Under the pieces are notes generated by a model, which was not told the origin of the DNA, did not search any database, and worked only from the letters and a program-made list of their open reading frames with translations. A DNA stretch of 60,000 nucleotides from Bolinopsis microptera (lineage: Eukaryota > Ctenophora > Tentaculata > Lobata > Bolinopsidae), in the NCBI RefSeq assembly GCF_026151205.1, contig NC_087075.1, positions 2,580,359 to 2,640,358 on the forward strand. The letters run 5' to 3'. Within the stretch, counting starts at the first letter, position 1; each line of letters opens with the position of its first letter. The position numbers and the translations under genes were made by a program. This document shows positions 55,401 to 60,000 of this stretch, piece by piece.

Positions 55401-58340
55401 CACTGCAGGGTTCAGAGGTGTAGGAAGCGGGGGGGTGGGGGGGGGGCTACACCTCTGGCAGGGTCAAACCAACTAATCAACAGAAGAATGCAGGGTATTA
55501 TATTCATAATTACCGAAGCCACCTTCTGAGAAAACTCATTACAACCTCATTAATGGGGGTTACGGCTCATGTGACCGATCAGTCTACATCGTCACACTAG
55601 GTCAGGTGGTGAGGAACATGACCGACCAACTGGCAAGTTGCAACCAACAAATCAGGATCTAGTTATAATCAAAACAAGCCCTGTTGTCTGGACCCAGGAG
55701 ATCTACTGACTTACTGAGCGTGTAGTTATAGTTATCAGAAGAATTCTAATATGCAGTACAGAATATCAGAGCATTAGCACTAGTATAATGAATATAGTCG
55801 GTCCACAAACAATCTAAACGATCCAGGTGGGAAATAAGGGGCTTATCATCAACAGCCAACTGTATGCATAATTAATAACTGGATGCATAATTAATAATTA
55901 TCCGACCATGACTAAACCATTCCAACACGTCGCCAGCACCTCGGATATCGAGATGCGACTAATCATTTGGTAATCCAAGACAGGAGAGGTGGGCCGGGGG
56001 GGGGGGGGGGGCAATTCGCTCAAACCAGTAACGACACTAAACCAAAGATCACTGGTCTTACCCTGAGGTCTGACCAGCCTCCAACCGTAGCTTTCTGATA
56101 CAGATGATAATCATGTTGTAGAAAGAGAGTACATTAATCCAGTTCAAAGTGGCTGAAATCAGGCTAGACCTGGCGCTTCGTACAAATCCAAACAATGAGC
56201 ACGATAAATAGCGTCCCCGTGAAATTAAGTACACTAAATCTAGAGTCCTATTCCGGGAGTGTCCTCTGTCAAATGTCTGGTGGTATTTGGGAGGTTGGAG
56301 AGAGGGTTTGGTAACTTTGTGGCAGGGTTCGGGCGGGATGAGGGTAGAAGTTGCGGGTTAAGTAGGAGGAATTAGGCTAGAAGCCGAGGAATTAAGTTGG
56401 ATACGCCTGGTATAAACTATACAAGCAACTGCAGATTGATCTAGATATTGCCTGGTTTCGGATTTCGGAAGTATAAAATAGTTTTAATACCAGTAAATTT
56501 TAATATCAGACTAGATCTTTAAAATATAAACTGCAGTAGTAGCTAGCACTACAAAATCTATATCATAACATTTTGTACTGCTACGTAGGTAGATCCCACT
56601 ATCTGAATGATTCCGGCAATAAAAACTAAATCTGAAAGCGAAAACTAAATATTGTCCCTATTTACCAACCTCTGGATCTTCTCTCTATAATTAATATTTA
56701 GCATGCTAACAGCAAATCAAAACATATTAAGTGAGATTTGTAAAAACTTAAGTACAAGAAAAACTCCTAAGTAAAAGGTTGGCAGCAATCAGTTAGAAAG
56801 CCTGAAGGGAGGACATCCCTAATATAGCTGGGAACTAATATGTGGGCAGGAATGTGCTAATAAACACGGGAGTATGGAGAATGTTATAATACTAATTGAC
56901 AGCTTGCTCCAATGGCCCTATACTAATATACTAGAACGCGAGCTGTGGTAAAAGGTGAGGAGGATCAAACGATCGTATTAAGAGAGCATTCCTATTATAG
57001 AATAATTTAAAAGGTTTAGTTGTTTTATGGCAAGGTGTGCCCCAGCAAAATAATACCAGCATATGGTGAAATCGTAAACATTATGAGAATTCAGTACCAG
57101 CGAGCACCGAGCAATGCTTATATTAAGGTGGCTGGTGTTCCGGAGTGTTCATTATTATACGCAAGATTTTTTTAAATAACGCTTTTAGCGTCAACGAAAT
57201 TGGTTACGGCTGCAAATTGTGAAAATGATGGATCTAAAGTCTAAATCTAAAGTCTAAATCTAAAGTCTAAATTCATACAAATGAAGGAAACTAGCTAAGC
57301 AAAGATTTGAAAGTTGAGGAATCTATTTAAACAATTTGATTACTCTTGAATAGGATCAAAGTGTCACCTAATCAATAATCAGTTGGTAAGTAGTTACTAA
57401 GTGGTTACGCTAACAACAGCTCAATTACTGTGATTACCGCATGCCAAGTGTGCATAACTGCACATAATCATGAATAATATTAAATCTTACAAGTAATTAA
57501 CCTGAACAGGGTATAACCTGCCTCTTGATTGGGTCTAACTTTTGTTAAATATTGAGCTTCACCCGAACTAGGGCCAATCAAGCGCTTATCAAGTGATTAC
57601 GCCGTGGTTAATTAGTGATTATTATTTCAAAAATTATACTTATGCTGCTAATAGAATGCTTTTAATGCAGTGTCAAATTGTGGAAGCAAAAGTCAAATAA
57701 CGACAGATCGCAGAGGCACTTAGATTACTGCATACTCAGGACTTTTAAGGTGCTTATCCTAAAATTGAAATAAGTCTGCAAGGACGCTCGCAGTGAGCGA
57801 ACGTACGAATTGCCCTAAAACTAGAGCATTTATTAGAGTTGAACACGTCTAATTAAAACGAATAGAACTATATTATCTGTCATTCGATATTACTGTGCGA
57901 ATCGAACGTGAAGCTTTCGCGGCAGACGCTAATTATCTGAACCAAAATGTGAAACAGGCACGATTAATGAGTTGTCAGTTGATTACGAAAATTTAGAAGG
58001 ACAACTGTAGTTAAGAGAAATATTCGCGGGTTAGAAACTTAAGCATCTGTCAATAGTCATTTGTCAGAATAGAAAGTTCAAATATTTGAACATATATATA
58101 GAGGGATCATCAATCCAATACTACAGTCTAAAGAGACATTCCTGAAAACACCAGACAGGATAACCAAACATCAACCTAAACCACTCATAAAAACCACGAA
58201 TTTAATGAGCTAAGGACCGATAAAGTCGGGCTTTTAATTAAAGAAATCGACCGTTAATTTGGCAGTTCGGGTAGTTACTATGACAATCCGGGATTTTCTC
58301 AAATTATCTGCACCCACCCAATCACCTCAGTCTTTTAACA
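55401..58340. other. Non-coding with G-runs
   Basis: At 55414-55456 an inverted pair AGAGGTGTAG / CTACACCTCT flanks a G-rich loop. A run of 16 G sits at 55996-56011. At 57230-57272 a short TAAATCTAAAGTC repeat has about three units. No exons seen. Confidence 0.5.
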
Positions 58341-58344
58341 ACTA

Positions 58345-58800
58345 TTTGTCCAATCAGAGGATATTGATTCCTCACGTGACCGGACTCGACCAGTGATATC
58401 ACGGGAGTGGGTCATGTGACGAAAGGGGTACTATAGTGCGACTTTGTTCTGTTAATTGAAGAGAATTTCAACCATTTCCGCTCGGCTGTTACTGGTGTCG
58501 ATTCACAACTGCGGTTATATCAGGAACAGTCCTTTAATTTACCCAGCAAATTTCCTCCGCAATTCACACTGGTTTGGAGAGCGGATATTCTGTGCTATGA
58601 TTGGGTACAAAGTGTCACGTGACAACCTCCACTTTGTCAACAACTATGTTGGTGTGCACCCAGCTGTTACCTTGACAACGCTGGGTTGCTAAGTAACGTT
58701 TGGAAATATCACGTGGTCTTGGCAACTTGTTGTTGTGTCACGTGATTATAGAAGTGTGAAATTTCACTGAAAGTTAAATATTGCGAACCACGTGATAACC
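58345..58800. promoter_or_regulatory. Candidate promoter: cluster of CACGTG E-boxes with CCAAT boxes
   Basis: Five CACGTG cores at about 58373, 58616, 58710, 58739 and 58789. The one at 58614-58623 is the full palindrome GTCACGTGAC, the form bound by MITF/TFE-type bHLH-zip factors (CLEAR element). CCAATCAG at about 58350 and its reverse form ATTGG near 58600 add to a promoter-like picture. No adjacent gene can be identified. Confidence 0.35.
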
Positions 58801-60000
58801 AATTTCTGTCTAGACTTACTGACTTAGCATCAAAGTATCGAACATAGAATTATCAGATTGATCAAAAGTAGAAATCATCAAATTGTGACAACTTTAAAAT
58901 TGTGGCCCGACATTAGGCGCCACTTCAAACGATTTGAGAGCATTAAAAGCAGTCATTTGAGTGCATGAAAGCTGCCACACACAAAGATACAACAACAGTC
59001 AAAGAGAGCAAGAGCAAAGAAATGAAGATAAAAGTCTAGCAATAAAGTTGGCAATTTGGAAACATGTCAGACCAAGTAATTGAGGTCAAATTAGGCATAT
59101 TATTGCAGCTATTTCAGAGTTCAAGAGTGGGAATATGTTGCATGGTCTGCCACCTTCAATATTCATAATTACAAAATAATCAGGAAGGGGTGGATACAAG
59201 AAATAAATATTATCGAAGAACATATAGCTCAGTGTAATCAAAAGATGCGTACATTAATCTTTTAATACGATGAATAATGAATATATTAGTATTCGCATCA
59301 AGTAATCAAGTAAATTAGACTAATACAGATACAAACTCATGATTGTTACTCTGATTAATTGCCCTCATGGAATCTAAATTAGATGATGCACACTGTACTT
59401 CCAATTTCATTCGCCACATGGGATCGGATGTCGGGTATGGACACTTTCAAATAATAATTACAGTCACTAGTAACAAGACAGTCAAAGAAAGCTTCGTATA
59501 ATGCAAATGTGACGAAAAGTTTAAATTAAAATAAGACAATAATAAAATATTTATATTAAATAGTAACAAATCTCGGGCAAAGTTCAATTACGATCATTAA
59601 CACAAGTTAAAGAGAGATCTACAACAAAAGAGACTCCCTCAAGCAGAGATATTTCTCACCCTGGTAGACAGAGGGCGGAAGAGGCGGCAGTGAAAAGTGA
59701 GGTTAAAGAGACAGTGCCTGCCTTGTTTTGGAGTGACAATGGGACAGATATCCAGCCTGCTGACAAACAATATGTCTAACTAAGCAGTCATGTGACAAAT
59801 AGAGAGAGATATTGTCCCGTCACTCCCGGTCATTAACAATTGAGGTAGTTTAATATTGGTAACGAGGGTATTGCAATCGTGCACAACTTTCCTTTAATCT
59901 GAGCATTACAGCTACAAGCAAAATTAACTATACATAAATTTGCAAAAAAGAGAAACTGACACTAAATTGCAAGCAGAACTGTAACTCAAGATTGCACCTC
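58801..60000. other. Non-coding, nothing recognised
   Basis: A+T-rich; no exon, RNA gene or repeat that I can support. Confidence 0.45.

Overview
The window is eukaryotic nuclear DNA from an invertebrate animal. Coding sequence is split by many small GT-AG introns, and the genes are animal families: a multi-domain cadherin, class A GPCRs with LDL-receptor class A (LDLa) ectodomains, and a PAN/GCC2-GCC3 extracellular protein. The DNA is A+T rich and full of LINE and Penelope-like retroelements, a tRNA-derived SINE and small inverted-repeat elements. The taxon cannot be fixed from the sequence; a non-vertebrate metazoan (lophotrochozoan, cnidarian or similar) fits.

Region 1 (1-9.9 kb): a modular secreted or membrane protein gene on the + strand. 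It has a TATA box near 2417, a signal-peptide exon, and PAN, GCC2/GCC3 and second PAN-like exons joined by mainly phase-1 introns (2628-6033). Its introns hold a pair of inverted fold-back elements, a SINE and a LINE tail. Beyond it lie nested dispersed repeats, one of them split by an insertion with a perfect 8-bp target-site duplication, and a decayed LINE fragment.

Region 2 (9.9-17.3 kb): two convergent, diverged LDLa-7TM receptor genes. The + strand gene (about 9.97-13.56 kb) has a frame change just before its last two LDLa modules and an 84-bp repeat in its cytoplasmic tail. The - strand gene (15005-17263) is one intact 752-residue frame.

Region 3 (17.5-34.5 kb): a mobile-element and satellite block. 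It contains a broken LINE reverse transcriptase, a fragment with the CCHC plus restriction-like nuclease layout of R2-group LINEs, a Penelope-like element in head-to-tail arrangement with a partial copy, TIR elements amplified into tandem arrays, a hairpin-bearing satellite, and a 39-bp minisatellite encoding 13-residue charged heptad-like repeats. That minisatellite lies between two clusters of a 16-bp perfect palindrome.

Region 4 (34.5-48.8 kb, - strand): a complete non-classical (protocadherin-like) cadherin gene. I reconstructed 26 coding exons; every junction keeps phase and the sum is 4128 nt, giving 1375 residues: signal peptide, ten EC repeats, one TM helix and a tail of about 248 residues. 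Intron 13 holds three tRNA-Phe(GAA) genes, a minisatellite built from the 5' end of a tRNA-Phe gene plus its leader, and five identical tRNA-Glu(TTC) genes.

Region 5 (48.8-60 kb): no coding sequence recognised; probably the cadherin 5' UTR/promoter side or intergenic. Notable items are a uORF, G-runs and a cluster of CACGTG E-boxes near 58.4-58.8 kb.

All calls are from reading the sequence; no database or expression data were consulted.
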